From the NCBI GenBank assembly GCA_011390785.1, contig JAABRR010000025.1, forward strand, positions 1 through 64,000: 64,000 bases of DNA. The letters are read 5' to 3'. Positions 15,436 to 25,031 of this stretch are shown in pieces. The notes beneath the pieces are model-generated. The model saw only the letters and a program-made list of their open reading frames with translations. It did no database searches and had not been told where the DNA came from. Source of the DNA: Sphingobacteriia bacterium. Lineage in GTDB: Bacteria > Bacteroidota > Bacteroidia > Bacteroidales > UBA7960. Made by a program: the position numbers and the translations under genes. Numbering within the stretch: the first letter of the stretch is position 1; each line of letters begins with the position of its first letter.

Positions 15436-16380
15436 ATGCCCGTAACAGCCACTAATTTCCAATTTCCCACGCAAAAAAGCTTTTATAAAGGCAAGGTGAG
15501 GGATGTATATAACATTAATGACGAATATTTGCTGATGGTGGTTACCGATCGGATTTCGGCTTTTGATGTGGTATTGCCTGCAGGAATTCCCTTCAAGGGG
15601 CAGGTACTCAATCAAATTGCCACTGAGTTTCTTGATGCAACAGAAGATATTGTTCCCAACTGGAAAATTGCCACCCCTGATCCCATGGTAACCGTTGGCA
15701 GGTTTTGCGAACCCTTTAAAGTGGAAATGGTCATAAGGGGTTACCTTACAGGCCATGCATGGCGCGAATACAGGCAGGGAAAACGGAAGCTTTGTGGCGT
15801 TGAAATGCCCAATGGGATGAAAGAAAATCAGGCTTTCCCAGCTCCAATTATTACTCCCACGACAAAGGCAGGCGTTGGACATGATGAAGATATATCAAGG
15901 CAGGAAATTCTTGATCATCAAATTGTTAATGAAGATGATTATCTTAGTCTGGAAAAATACTCCCGGCAGCTTTTTGAAAGGGGTACGAAGATGGCAGAAG
16001 AAAAGGGTCTTATTTTAGTTGATACAAAATATGAATTCGGTAAAAAGGACGGTAAAATTTATTTAATCGACGAAATACATACACCTGATTCATCAAGATA
16101 TTTTTACCTGGATGACTACCAGGAAAGATTAGAAAAAAACCTTCCACAAAAGCAGCTTTCAAAAGAATTTGTCAGAGAATGGCTTATGCAATATGGGTTT
16201 TCTGGTAAAGATGATCAAGATTTACCTGATTTTACCCCTGATTTTATTAACAGTATATCTGAACGGTATATTGAACTATTCGAGACATTAACAGGGAAAT
16301 CTTTTCAGAAAAGAGAATCTTCCAATCTTCTGAAAGTAATCGAAAACAATTGCTTAGTTTTTTTACAAAATATGCTGTAA
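15436..16380 (+). CDS. purC: SAICAR synthase
   Basis: Phosphoribosylaminoimidazole-succinocarboxamide synthase, joining CAIR and aspartate in purine synthesis. 314 residues, the longer form common in Bacteroidota. Seen motifs are YKGKVRDVY near the N-terminus (nucleotide binding), [37 protein letters not shown] and VDTKYEFG...[13 protein letters not shown]. Its partner in the pathway, purB, is at 55414-56772 on the other strand. ATG start is 9 residues before the conserved core and fits family length. Confidence 0.95.
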   Translation: MPVTATNFQFPTQKSFYKGKVRDVYNINDEYLLMVVTDRISAFDVVLPAGIPFKGQVLNQIATEFLDATEDIVPNWKIATPDPMVTVGRFCEPFKVEMVIRGYLTGHAWREYRQGKRKLCGVEMPNGMKENQAFPAPIITPTTKAGVGHDEDISRQEILDHQIVNEDDYLSLEKYSRQLFERGTKMAEEKGLILVDTKYEFGKKDGKIYLIDEIHTPDSSRYFYLDDYQERLEKNLPQKQLSKEFVREWLMQYGFSGKDDQDLPDFTPDFINSISERYIELFETLTGKSFQKRESSNLLKVIENNCLVFLQNML

Positions 16381-16790
16381 AAAACAATTCCTACCCTATA
16401 ACCTTATCTTAATTTTTTCGTAAAATACACTGAAGTGATATAGCAGTGATTATACTCTAAATTATATAAGTGTTTTTACCTAAAAAATCCGGGTAAATCA
16501 CTCGATCAAAATGGGTGTTAATCGGTTGATTATTTTAGTTTTTCAATCTATTTTTGCTGGATGTGATTTAATAAATCATAACATTTTTTGGGAACCAGAA
16601 AGATGTAGCATTAAATTGAGAGTTACGATCATCTATTGCTTTTTTGTCTATATGTCATTAAATGCAGTTTACCGGTTAGGCTTTATTATCTTAAAATTTG
16701 CAAAAGTTTAAAAAATACGAATGCAGTTTTAAAAAGATCTGGTTGAAAACATAGAACGAAAGAAAAGATCAGCAATTTAAAAATTTTATC
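16381..16790. other. Intergenic, 410 bp, no gene seen
   Basis: Region between purC and the giant adhesin gene, AT-rich and presumably holding the adhesin promoter. A 66-codon frame at 16511-16711 has no recognisable features. No terminator-grade hairpin was found after purC. Confidence 0.45.
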
Positions 16791-19700
16791 ATGAGCCTGA
16801 AATTACGTTTCATTCCGATCATTGCCTTTTTCATGTTATTTTCTCATTTATCTCAAGGGCAATTGGCAATTGAATCGGTTGTTATTAAGAATGTTTCCTG
16901 TTTTGGAGGGGATGATGGTGAGATTACTATTACCGTGACGGGGGCTGAGGTGCCTATTCGTTATGATTGGATCAAACTTTCAGGAGATATTCTTGTAGAT
17001 GGTATTACCAGTAATCAAACAACAGTTACTTTTCCAAATATTTTTCCCATTAAGGCTGGTACTTATTTTCTGAAGGTTCGTGATAATACAAATTCTGAAG
17101 TAAGTGAAATTCGTTTTGTTACTGAACCTTCTCTTTTGCAGGTTGCCATCTCCCCAAATCCTGCAACCTCTTGTAGTGGCTCCCCTATACAATTAAATGG
17201 GAACCCTGCTGGCGGAACTGCCGGATATACTCACCAATGGACAGGGCCGGGTGCCGCATTTCTTAATGCTGATAATATTGAAAATCCTGTTTTTAATAGT
17301 AATGTGGTAGGTGATTTCGACATCACTTACACTTCTATAGATGCTAATTTATGTGTTGCAAGCCAGACTATTACAATATCCAACCTGTCTAATCCTGATG
17401 CTGATGCTGGCCCAGATGAAAATACATGCAGTTTGGAATACATATTAAACGCAGTTGATTCTTTTGGAACAGGACTTTGGTCGGTTTCAGGTCCCGGCAA
17501 CGTAAGTTTTTCGGATGAAACAAGTTCAACTGCAACGGTTACAGTTGATGCACCCGGTACTTATACTTTTACCTGGACAGAGACTAACGGCAGTTGTTCT
17601 TCGAGTGATAATGTGCTCATTACTTTTTTTGAAACACCCGATTTTACAACAGTTCTTTCCAATCCTACATCATTCGGAGGTGCTGATGGTTCCATCCAGA
17701 TTAATATGACCGCTGGAAGCCCTGATTATACCTACAAACTTACCGATGGAAGCAGCAATGAAACAGTTTTCGGTCCAACTTCCAATAATTCACATACATT
17801 TTCCAATCTAAGTCAGGATTCCTATCTTGTTGAAGTTATCGATGGAAATGGTTGTGTAGTTAGCCAGAACAGAATTTTGACAGATACCCCCATACTTTCA
17901 GTTAATCTCTCATCAATTCAAACTTGTAGTGGCTTGACCAATGGCTCAATTGATATTGAAATACTTGCCGGTGCTAACCCTTTTGATATTGTTGTTTCAA
18001 CTATTCCTGGTGGAATCAATGTGTATACTGTAAGCGGGAGCAATGATTTCAATTACCTGATCGAAAACCTGGCTTCAGGTAATTACAACGTTTACATTGA
18101 AGATAGCTTTGGAAATATTGAAGATACAGACATTGTTGTTGATGAAGGGCCGTTTGCTACTATCAGTTATCCTGGTTCACCATATTGCGATGATGGAGTT
18201 GCAGCTGTAACTCTTGTTGGTAGTGGGGGTGGAATCTTTAGTGCTTCTCCGGCCGGTTTAATAATCAATCCTGTTACAGGCGCTTTGGATCTGACCAATA
18301 GCAATAATGGCACTTATACCGTTTCTTATGAATATGGAAGTGGTTCTTGCATAGATATAGCCACTGCAGAGGTGATACTTGGTAATTTGTCAATCGTAAC
18401 CATTTCATATGACGCTGAACCTTATTGTCAGCAAACAGGTGGTACTGCGCAGGTAACCATAAATGGGCAGGTTTCAAATAGCACATCAGAAACATACACT
18501 GCCGGAAATCTTCCAACCGATTTCAGATTTTGGACGGTAAGTGACGATTCTAATTGCCCTGGTTTTCTTTCTGTTAATATTCCTGTTGGGTCTGTAATTA
18601 CTGCTGTTGATGTTGCTTATTCAATTACTGCATTGGATAAAGCATTCAAATCTGATCAAATTAGCCAGTTAAGGGCTGTAAATCCTGGGGGTATTGGTGA
18701 AGAATCTGTTTTCCAGGGGTCAGGAAATGAGACGGGTACACAGCAATACAATCGAACAGATCTTAATATTGCAAATAATATTATTGGTGGAGGAAATATT
18801 CAGTTTGAATTGCATACTGGACGAACATTTACATCAACTACAGATTCTTGCAGCACGATTGATAACAGAGTCAATAATAATTCATGGACAGTTACGGTAT
18901 ATTACACCTCGGGTCATGTATTTACTGCAAGCGATCCGGGCCTTATCATTGATATGGTAACAGGAGAAATAGATCTCGAAAACAGTTTGCCGGGAACTTA
19001 TGATGTTTACTATGATTATACTGAAGGAGCCTGCTCCGGTCAGGCTACTACTACTGTTACAATTCTTGAAAAGCCTGTTACTCCAATTTTTAGCAATGAT
19101 AGTGTTTGTTTTAATGCTATGGAGCAGACCTTAGTGGCAACACCGCCCGACGGAGGTTCTGTTATCTGGTACACATCCGAAACAGGCAATGTTTTAACCA
19201 GCGCACCTGCTGGCATTAATCCTGGCACCTATACTGCCTGGGCTTCTTCATTGCTCAACGGTTGTGAAAGCGATAGGGTAGAAGCAACGCTCACCATTAT
19301 TGAAAATCCTGATCCACCAATAGCAAACAACGTAAATACATGTTTTGATGGAACAGAATATACTGCAATGGCAACTGTAAATGCTGGAATAAATATATTA
19401 TGGTATACAGATGAATTTGGAGGCTCGCTTACTTCGGCTCCCACTGGAACCAATCCCGGAGTTTATAACGCCTGGGCTGCTGCAGAGCTGAATGGTTGCG
19501 AGAGCGACAGGACAGAAGTAACACTTACCATTTTTGAAAACCCTGATCCACCAATAGCAAACAACGTAAATGTATGTTTTGATGGAACAGAATATATTGC
19601 AATGGCAACAGTAAATGCAGGGGTTAATATATTATGGTATTCAGATGAATTCGGAGGCTCGCTTACTACGGCACCCACCGGCACCAATCCCGGAGTTTAT

Positions 19701-22700
19701 TCTTCCTGGGCTGCTGCAGAGCTCAATGGCTGCGAAAGCAGCCGGGTAGAAGTAACTCTCACTATCAATGATACTCCGGATGCACCAACAGCAAATAATG
19801 TGGAAGTTTGTTTTGATGGTAATGAATATTCCGCTACTGCAATTCCACCTGCTGGTGCATCAGTAATATATTATACTTCCCAGATTGGAACAACAACTGC
19901 AGTTGCTCCCAAGGGCACCAATCCTGGATTTTATAATGCCTGGGCAGCATCTTTAGATGATATAACAGGTTGTGAGAGTGAACGTACCGAAGTAACTCTG
20001 ATCATCTTTCCGCTACCAGAAGGTACGATAACTTATGGAAACACTAATTTTTGCCCTGTAGGAACAATTACTCCCATTATAACCAACAATGTTCCGATCG
20101 TGCTTGCCGCTTTTTCTGTAACTCCTGATGATGGCACTCTTGATCTGGATGAAATTTCAGGGGAGATTAATCTTGCTACATCCTCACCGGGCAATTATAC
20201 TTTGGAATATCTTTTTACTGACGAAAATGGTTGTTTGAATACTGCTACAACTAATATTACCATCAATTCAACACCCGATGCACCAGTTGCCAATAATGCA
20301 ATTGTTTGCTTTGATGGCACAGAATACAGTGCATCAGCCACACCTCCTGCCGGAGCCAGTATCCTATGGTATACTACCGGGTTTGGAGATGTAACCACAT
20401 CTGCACCTACAGGCACAGCTACTGGTACCTATTCCGCCTGGGCTGCATCTGTAGATAATACCACTGGTTGCGAAAGTGCAAGGGTAGAGGTTATACTTAC
20501 TATAAATCCGTTGCCTGATGCCCCAATGGCCAACAATGTAACGGTTTGTTATGATGGAACAGAATATAGTGCCAGTGCAACCGCACCTGCGGGTAGCAGT
20601 ATAATTTATTATACCACCGAGTTTGGCAATGTTGCCACTGGAGCGCCAGCTGCTATTGCCGCTGGAGTTTATACTGCCTGGGCTGCTTCTGTTGATGATT
20701 TATCAATGTGTGAAAGTGAAAGAACATTGGTAACCCTTACCATTAATGAACTTCCTGCAGCACCTCTGTCTAATAATGTAATAGCCTGTTTTGACGGGAC
20801 AGTTTTTACAGCGACTGCAACTTCTCCGGCAAGCACCACCGTTGTTTATTATACCACCGAGTTTGGCGATGTGGTTACTTCTGCACCTTCTGCCAGCGCA
20901 GCTGGAACTTATACAGCCTGGGCGGCATCTATTGATGATATTTCAGGTTGCGAAAGCCCGCGCGTGCAGGTAACCCTGGTTATAAACGATTTACCTGCTG
21001 CACCAACTGCAACCAATGTGACTGAATGTTTTACCGGTGATATTTTTACGGCAGGAGCCACCGCACCAGCCGGGTTCAGTATTGCCTGGTACGATGCACC
21101 AATTGGTGGATTACCCACTACAGCACCGTCAGCGAGTGCTCCCGGCACTTACAATGCCTGGGCTGTAACAGTTGATGATCTAACCGGCTGTGAAAGCAAC
21201 CGTATTGAAGTAACCCTGATTATCCATCCGCTGCCAGAAGGCACTATCAGTTATGGGGCAACCAATTTCTGCACTACAGGAACCATCTTTCCAATACTGA
21301 CAAACAATGTTCCGATCGTATTTTCAGCATTTTCAGACGACCCTGAAAACGGCTTGTCGCTCAACCCTGCTACTGGCGAGATAAATCTTTCAACATCTAC
21401 CCCAGGTACCTACGAAGTAATATATCGTTTTATAGATGAGAATGGTTGTTTTAATAAAGCTACAACTACCGTTGTGGTAAATAATGAACCGGTTATTTCG
21501 GTTGTTTCATTCACCAATGCAGTTTGTGCAGATGAAACAGAAGGAACTGGGTCAATAACAATTGTGGCCACTTCAGGAACACCACCATTTACTTATGAAT
21601 TACTCGATAGTGATTTAAATGTTATTGATTTTATTTCAACTGATTCTGATTTTGAACAGACTTTTACTGATTTGCTAACAGGGTTTTATTATGTTATAGC
21701 TACTGATGACTCTGGCTGTGGATCTGCTCTCTCTGATGCCATTTTTATTGATGAGCCTGATCCGATTACAATTGATCCGGTTTCATTTGTTGTTGAAAAT
21801 ATTTCTTGCAATGGTCTTACCGATGGAAGAATCTCTCTCACTGCCAGTGGTGGAAGCGGGCAACTCAATTACGATCTCTATCTTGAAGGCGCTCAAATTA
21901 TGGGGCCCGAAACCGGCATAGCTGATTTTACGGGTCTTGCAGCAGGTACGTATAATGTAATAATTTCGGACGAAGCAGGCTGTTTTGTCACTTCTGAAGA
22001 TATTATTATTATTGAACCGGCGTCTGTTATTGTTATTGCGAATGTTGGCGATGATCTGGTTTGTCCTGATGATGAAGCCACCATTCAGGTGACTATAAGT
22101 GAAGGAACAGCGCCATATACCGCTGAATTATGGTTTGATGGAGCTCTGATCGATGGACCTCTAAATGCCATTGAAGATGAAATGGTATTCTTCTCATCCT
22201 TAACCAATTCCGGAACTTACACGGTTATGGTAACAGATGCAAATGGTTGTGATGCGACTATTGATGTGCAAGTTTCTGAACCTACAGAAATACAGGTGTT
22301 CAATGTTTTTGCCTTAGGCGATGAATCTTATTGCCAGGATGGGGAAGGGATTGAAATTATTTTAAGTGGTAGTGAAACAGATGTTAGTTATCAACTGCTG
22401 TATGAAGGAAACCCAACCGGTGATCTGTTAGCAGGTACCAGCGAATCAATTAGCTTTGGATTGGTTACCGAGGCAGGTGAATATGAAGTGATAGCTATCA
22501 ATAATATTACAGGATGCGAATTAACTATGGCTGGTGTTGTTACCATTAGTATACTTCCATTGCCACAGGCATTTGAAGTTACAGGTGGTGGCATAATTTG
22601 CGAAGGCGAACCCGGAGTAGCAATTTTAATAAACGGCTCTGAACCCGACGTTTCCTATTCTTTGCTACTAAATGGATCCGATACAGGTGTGATGGTTGCA

Positions 22701-24878
22701 GGTGACGGTGGGCCTCTTGATTTCGGTGTGCAAAATGTAGAAGGTACCTACACTGTTTCTGCCGTTAATACCGTAACTAATTGTATATCAGACATGAGTG
22801 GATCGGCTGCAATAGTTGTAAATCCTCTGCCTGATCCGGTTATAACAGCCAGCGCAGAAGACATATGCGCAGGGGTGCCAGTTACTCTTTCAGCAGCTGG
22901 TGGAGATTCATACGTATGGTCATCAAATCCGGCATATGATTTCGAAGGAAATGGAACTTCTGAAAGTATCGAAGTGATACTTTATGAATCCACAATTTTC
23001 TATCTTGAGGCTTTCAATGACTGTGGTATAGAATCAACTGAAATTACCATTACCATAAATGAAATTCTTGCCGATGCTGGTAATGATCAAACTATCTGCG
23101 AAGGCGAAACAATTGTTCTGGGTCCGGAAAACGTTGATGATGAATTGGTCTACAGCTGGACATCAAGCGATCCGGGTCTGCAATTCGAATTTGATTTACC
23201 CAATCCTGAAGTTACACCTTTTGAAACTACTACCTTTAATTTAACAGTAGAAAATACAACTTTGGGTTGTGTGGGAATGGCAAGTGTTTTAATTACCGTT
23301 CGGCCCAAACCTCTGGCTGATGCCGGTATCGATCAGGATATTTGTATTGGGGAAGAAGTTTTATTAGGGGGAGAAATTTCCGGCCCTATACCTGCCAATA
23401 CATATCTGTGGACAAGCGAACCTGAAGATCCTACCTTATTGAATCCAACTATTTCTAATCCTGCAGTTAGTCCTCAGATAACAACTACGTACACGCTAAC
23501 GGAGACTTATGTTTTAACGGGGTGTGTCAATCAAAATACAATAACTGTATCCGTACATGATCTTCCGCAAACCAACGTAATTGCTGATCGTGAAGTATGT
23601 GCCGATGAAGAAATTAACCTGGGAACAGCTTTTGAAGAGACAGATTTTAGCTACAGCTGGACATCTGACCCTTCTGGCTTCTTTAGTAATGAAGCCAATC
23701 CAAACCTGATTCCTGGCCTGTATCCGCTAAATGACCAGGAACAGATTACGTTTACGCTTTTTGTATCTAATGGATACTGTAATTCTGAAGCCAGTGTTAC
23801 GATAACTGTAAAACCAGGTCCGGTAGCTGAAATTGCTGATGATATGACATTTTGTGGCGCTGATGAAGCCCAAAATACATCTATCGGTGGACCTTTGGTT
23901 GACGGATATGCCTACAGCTGGAGTTCTGATCCTGCTGGGTTTATTTCAGAAGATCCCAATCCCCAGGTAAGCCCAACACAAACCACTACCTACTTTTTAA
24001 CCGTTACAGATACCCAGTCGGGTTGTATTTCAACCAGTGAGTTAAAAATTGTGATCAATGATCTAACCATTGTTTCGATTGGTAACCCTGAAATTTGTGA
24101 AACAGACTCTATTGTTATATTAGGAGAAGATTTATCTGTGGAAGGTGGTGTTGCTCCATATCAGTATTTTTGGAGCGATGTTGATGGTAATTCAATTTCT
24201 TCTGATGCAGAGCCTGTAATCGAAGCTCCTTTTTCATCATCTTATCAACTTATGGTGATGGATCAGTTGGGTTGTTTCATTAATGCATCTGTTACTATTG
24301 GGTTTATAGAAAGCCCTGAAGTAGAGCTGTTCATTGACAATATGTCGGCTGGAGATAACTATGCGATCTATCCTGGTAAAACTGTTACATTTGAAGCGTT
24401 GCCTGCTATATATAGTTTTTATGAATTTTATATTATTGACCCTGTTGAAGATGTTTTGGCTGAAGCGCAAAATGACGATATTCTAAAGAGTCTTTTTGCC
24501 GGAGGAAATCTGGTTCAGTCAGGTGAATTTAATACTTATACAACAAGTGAATTAGAGAATGGGCAAAAGGTGTACGTTGTTGTTTATGATATGGGCTGTC
24601 CTGGCTATAGTCAGACAGTAAATATTTCTCTAAATAACCTGCCCAATGCATTTACTCCCGATAATGATGGGTTTAATGATATATTTGGCGCGGGAGCCGA
24701 ACTGACCATTTTTAACCGTTGGGGACAGAAAATTTATAGAGGAACCGAAGGTTGGAATGGAACTTTTAACGGTGCTAAAGTGGCACCCGGAACATACTAT
24801 TATTTGATGAATGTTTATGATCAGGAGAATAAGCGTAATACAGTTAAAGGCTCAGTAACGGTTGTTTTAAAGCAATAG
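16791..24878 (+). CDS. Giant T9SS-exported repeat adhesin, gliding-associated C-terminal domain
   Basis: 2695 residues, exported and probably cell-surface attached. Residues 1-23 are a signal peptide (ending LSQGQ). SprB-type repeats with motifs such as VSCFGGDDGEITI appear near the start and again around 284-365. From 761 to 1567 come eight Ig-like repeats of 78-80 residues (CFDGTEY...GCESxRVEVTLTI) arranged as two blocks, each four repeats plus one different module starting EGTITYG/EGTISYG. More SprB-like and PKD/Ig-like modules follow, rich in conserved Cys. The C-terminal 80 residues, PNAFTPDNDGFNDIF...IFNRWGQKIY...GTYYYLM, are the gliding motility-associated CHU_C domain, a T9SS type B sorting signal. 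The next two genes encode PorE-like and PorP/SprF proteins, the usual partners of such adhesins. Role in adhesion or gliding is inferred. Confidence 0.93.
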   Translation: MSLKLRFIPIIAFFMLFSHLSQGQLAIESVVIKNVSCFGGDDGEITITVTGAEVPIRYDWIKLSGDILVDGITSNQTTVTFPNIFPIKAGTYFLKVRDNTNSEVSEIRFVTEPSLLQVAISPNPATSCSGSPIQLNGNPAGGTAGYTHQWTGPGAAFLNADNIENPVFNSNVVGDFDITYTSIDANLCVASQTITISNLSNPDADAGPDENTCSLEYILNAVDSFGTGLWSVSGPGNVSFSDETSSTATVTVDAPGTYTFTWTETNGSCSSSDNVLITFFETPDFTTVLSNPTSFGGADGSIQINMTAGSPDYTYKLTDGSSNETVFGPTSNNSHTFSNLSQDSYLVEVIDGNGCVVSQNRILTDTPILSVNLSSIQTCSGLTNGSIDIEILAGANPFDIVVSTIPGGINVYTVSGSNDFNYLIENLASGNYNVYIEDSFGNIEDTDIVVDEGPFATISYPGSPYCDDGVAAVTLVGSGGGIFSASPAGLIINPVTGALDLTNSNNGTYTVSYEYGSGSCIDIATAEVILGNLSIVTISYDAEPYCQQTGGTAQVTINGQVSNSTSETYTAGNLPTDFRFWTVSDDSNCPGFLSVNIPVGSVITAVDVAYSITALDKAFKSDQISQLRAVNPGGIGEESVFQGSGNETGTQQYNRTDLNIANNIIGGGNIQFELHTGRTFTSTTDSCSTIDNRVNNNSWTVTVYYTSGHVFTASDPGLIIDMVTGEIDLENSLPGTYDVYYDYTEGACSGQATTTVTILEKPVTPIFSNDSVCFNAMEQTLVATPPDGGSVIWYTSETGNVLTSAPAGINPGTYTAWASSLLNGCESDRVEATLTIIENPDPPIANNVNTCFDGTEYTAMATVNAGINILWYTDEFGGSLTSAPTGTNPGVYNAWAAAELNGCESDRTEVTLTIFENPDPPIANNVNVCFDGTEYIAMATVNAGVNILWYSDEFGGSLTTAPTGTNPGVYSSWAAAELNGCESSRVEVTLTINDTPDAPTANNVEVCFDGNEYSATAIPPAGASVIYYTSQIGTTTAVAPKGTNPGFYNAWAASLDDITGCESERTEVTLIIFPLPEGTITYGNTNFCPVGTITPIITNNVPIVLAAFSVTPDDGTLDLDEISGEINLATSSPGNYTLEYLFTDENGCLNTATTNITINSTPDAPVANNAIVCFDGTEYSASATPPAGASILWYTTGFGDVTTSAPTGTATGTYSAWAASVDNTTGCESARVEVILTINPLPDAPMANNVTVCYDGTEYSASATAPAGSSIIYYTTEFGNVATGAPAAIAAGVYTAWAASVDDLSMCESERTLVTLTINELPAAPLSNNVIACFDGTVFTATATSPASTTVVYYTTEFGDVVTSAPSASAAGTYTAWAASIDDISGCESPRVQVTLVINDLPAAPTATNVTECFTGDIFTAGATAPAGFSIAWYDAPIGGLPTTAPSASAPGTYNAWAVTVDDLTGCESNRIEVTLIIHPLPEGTISYGATNFCTTGTIFPILTNNVPIVFSAFSDDPENGLSLNPATGEINLSTSTPGTYEVIYRFIDENGCFNKATTTVVVNNEPVISVVSFTNAVCADETEGTGSITIVATSGTPPFTYELLDSDLNVIDFISTDSDFEQTFTDLLTGFYYVIATDDSGCGSALSDAIFIDEPDPITIDPVSFVVENISCNGLTDGRISLTASGGSGQLNYDLYLEGAQIMGPETGIADFTGLAAGTYNVIISDEAGCFVTSEDIIIIEPASVIVIANVGDDLVCPDDEATIQVTISEGTAPYTAELWFDGALIDGPLNAIEDEMVFFSSLTNSGTYTVMVTDANGCDATIDVQVSEPTEIQVFNVFALGDESYCQDGEGIEIILSGSETDVSYQLLYEGNPTGDLLAGTSESISFGLVTEAGEYEVIAINNITGCELTMAGVVTISILPLPQAFEVTGGGIICEGEPGVAILINGSEPDVSYSLLLNGSDTGVMVAGDGGPLDFGVQNVEGTYTVSAVNTVTNCISDMSGSAAIVVNPLPDPVITASAEDICAGVPVTLSAAGGDSYVWSSNPAYDFEGNGTSESIEVILYESTIFYLEAFNDCGIESTEITITINEILADAGNDQTICEGETIVLGPENVDDELVYSWTSSDPGLQFEFDLPNPEVTPFETTTFNLTVENTTLGCVGMASVLITVRPKPLADAGIDQDICIGEEVLLGGEISGPIPANTYLWTSEPEDPTLLNPTISNPAVSPQITTTYTLTETYVLTGCVNQNTITVSVHDLPQTNVIADREVCADEEINLGTAFEETDFSYSWTSDPSGFFSNEANPNLIPGLYPLNDQEQITFTLFVSNGYCNSEASVTITVKPGPVAEIADDMTFCGADEAQNTSIGGPLVDGYAYSWSSDPAGFISEDPNPQVSPTQTTTYFLTVTDTQSGCISTSELKIVINDLTIVSIGNPEICETDSIVILGEDLSVEGGVAPYQYFWSDVDGNSISSDAEPVIEAPFSSSYQLMVMDQLGCFINASVTIGFIESPEVELFIDNMSAGDNYAIYPGKTVTFEALPAIYSFYEFYIIDPVEDVLAEAQNDDILKSLFAGGNLVQSGEFNTYTTSELENGQKVYVVVYDMGCPGYSQTVNISLNNLPNAFTPDNDGFNDIFGAGAELTIFNRWGQKIYRGTEGWNGTFNGAKVAPGTYYYLMNVYDQENKRNTVKGSVTVVLKQ
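19071..20276 (+). repeat. Adhesin super-repeat, block 1
   Basis: Encodes residues 761-1162: four Ig-like repeats (starting at 761, 841, 919, 997) and a fifth unlike module from 1077 beginning EGTITYGNTNFC. The same order recurs in the next block. The second and third repeats are also nearly identical in DNA. Confidence 0.85.
20277..21491 (+). repeat. Adhesin super-repeat, block 2
   Basis: Encodes residues 1163-1567: four Ig-like repeats (starting at 1163, 1243, 1323, 1403) and the fifth module from 1483 beginning EGTISYGATNFC. It has the same 4+1 order as block 1, so one block probably arose by duplication of about 1.2 kb. Confidence 0.85.
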
Positions 24879-25031
24879 CCTTCAACCTGAAGATTTCTTT
24901 TATCGGAAACATAAACGGAACCTTCGGCCACGTAATACGTATAAGCCTGAAAAAGATTATATTCTTTAACCAGTCAAATTTACCCGCTCTTTATGTTACT
25001 GGTTGGTAAATTGATTAATATCAATGTTTCA

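Noticed and set aside
16511-16711. 66-codon ORF upstream of the adhesin gene
   Set aside because: Low-information hydrophobic translation, no recognisable family, in a likely promoter region.
19071-21491. Direct repeats that could be mistaken for a CRISPR array
   Set aside because: The repeats are about 240 bp, in frame, and encode Ig-like domains; no short repeats with unique spacers or cas genes are present.
24993-25031. Upstream start of the OmpA protein at 24993
   Set aside because: It would put 13 residues before a well-formed signal peptide; the ATG at 25032 is favoured.
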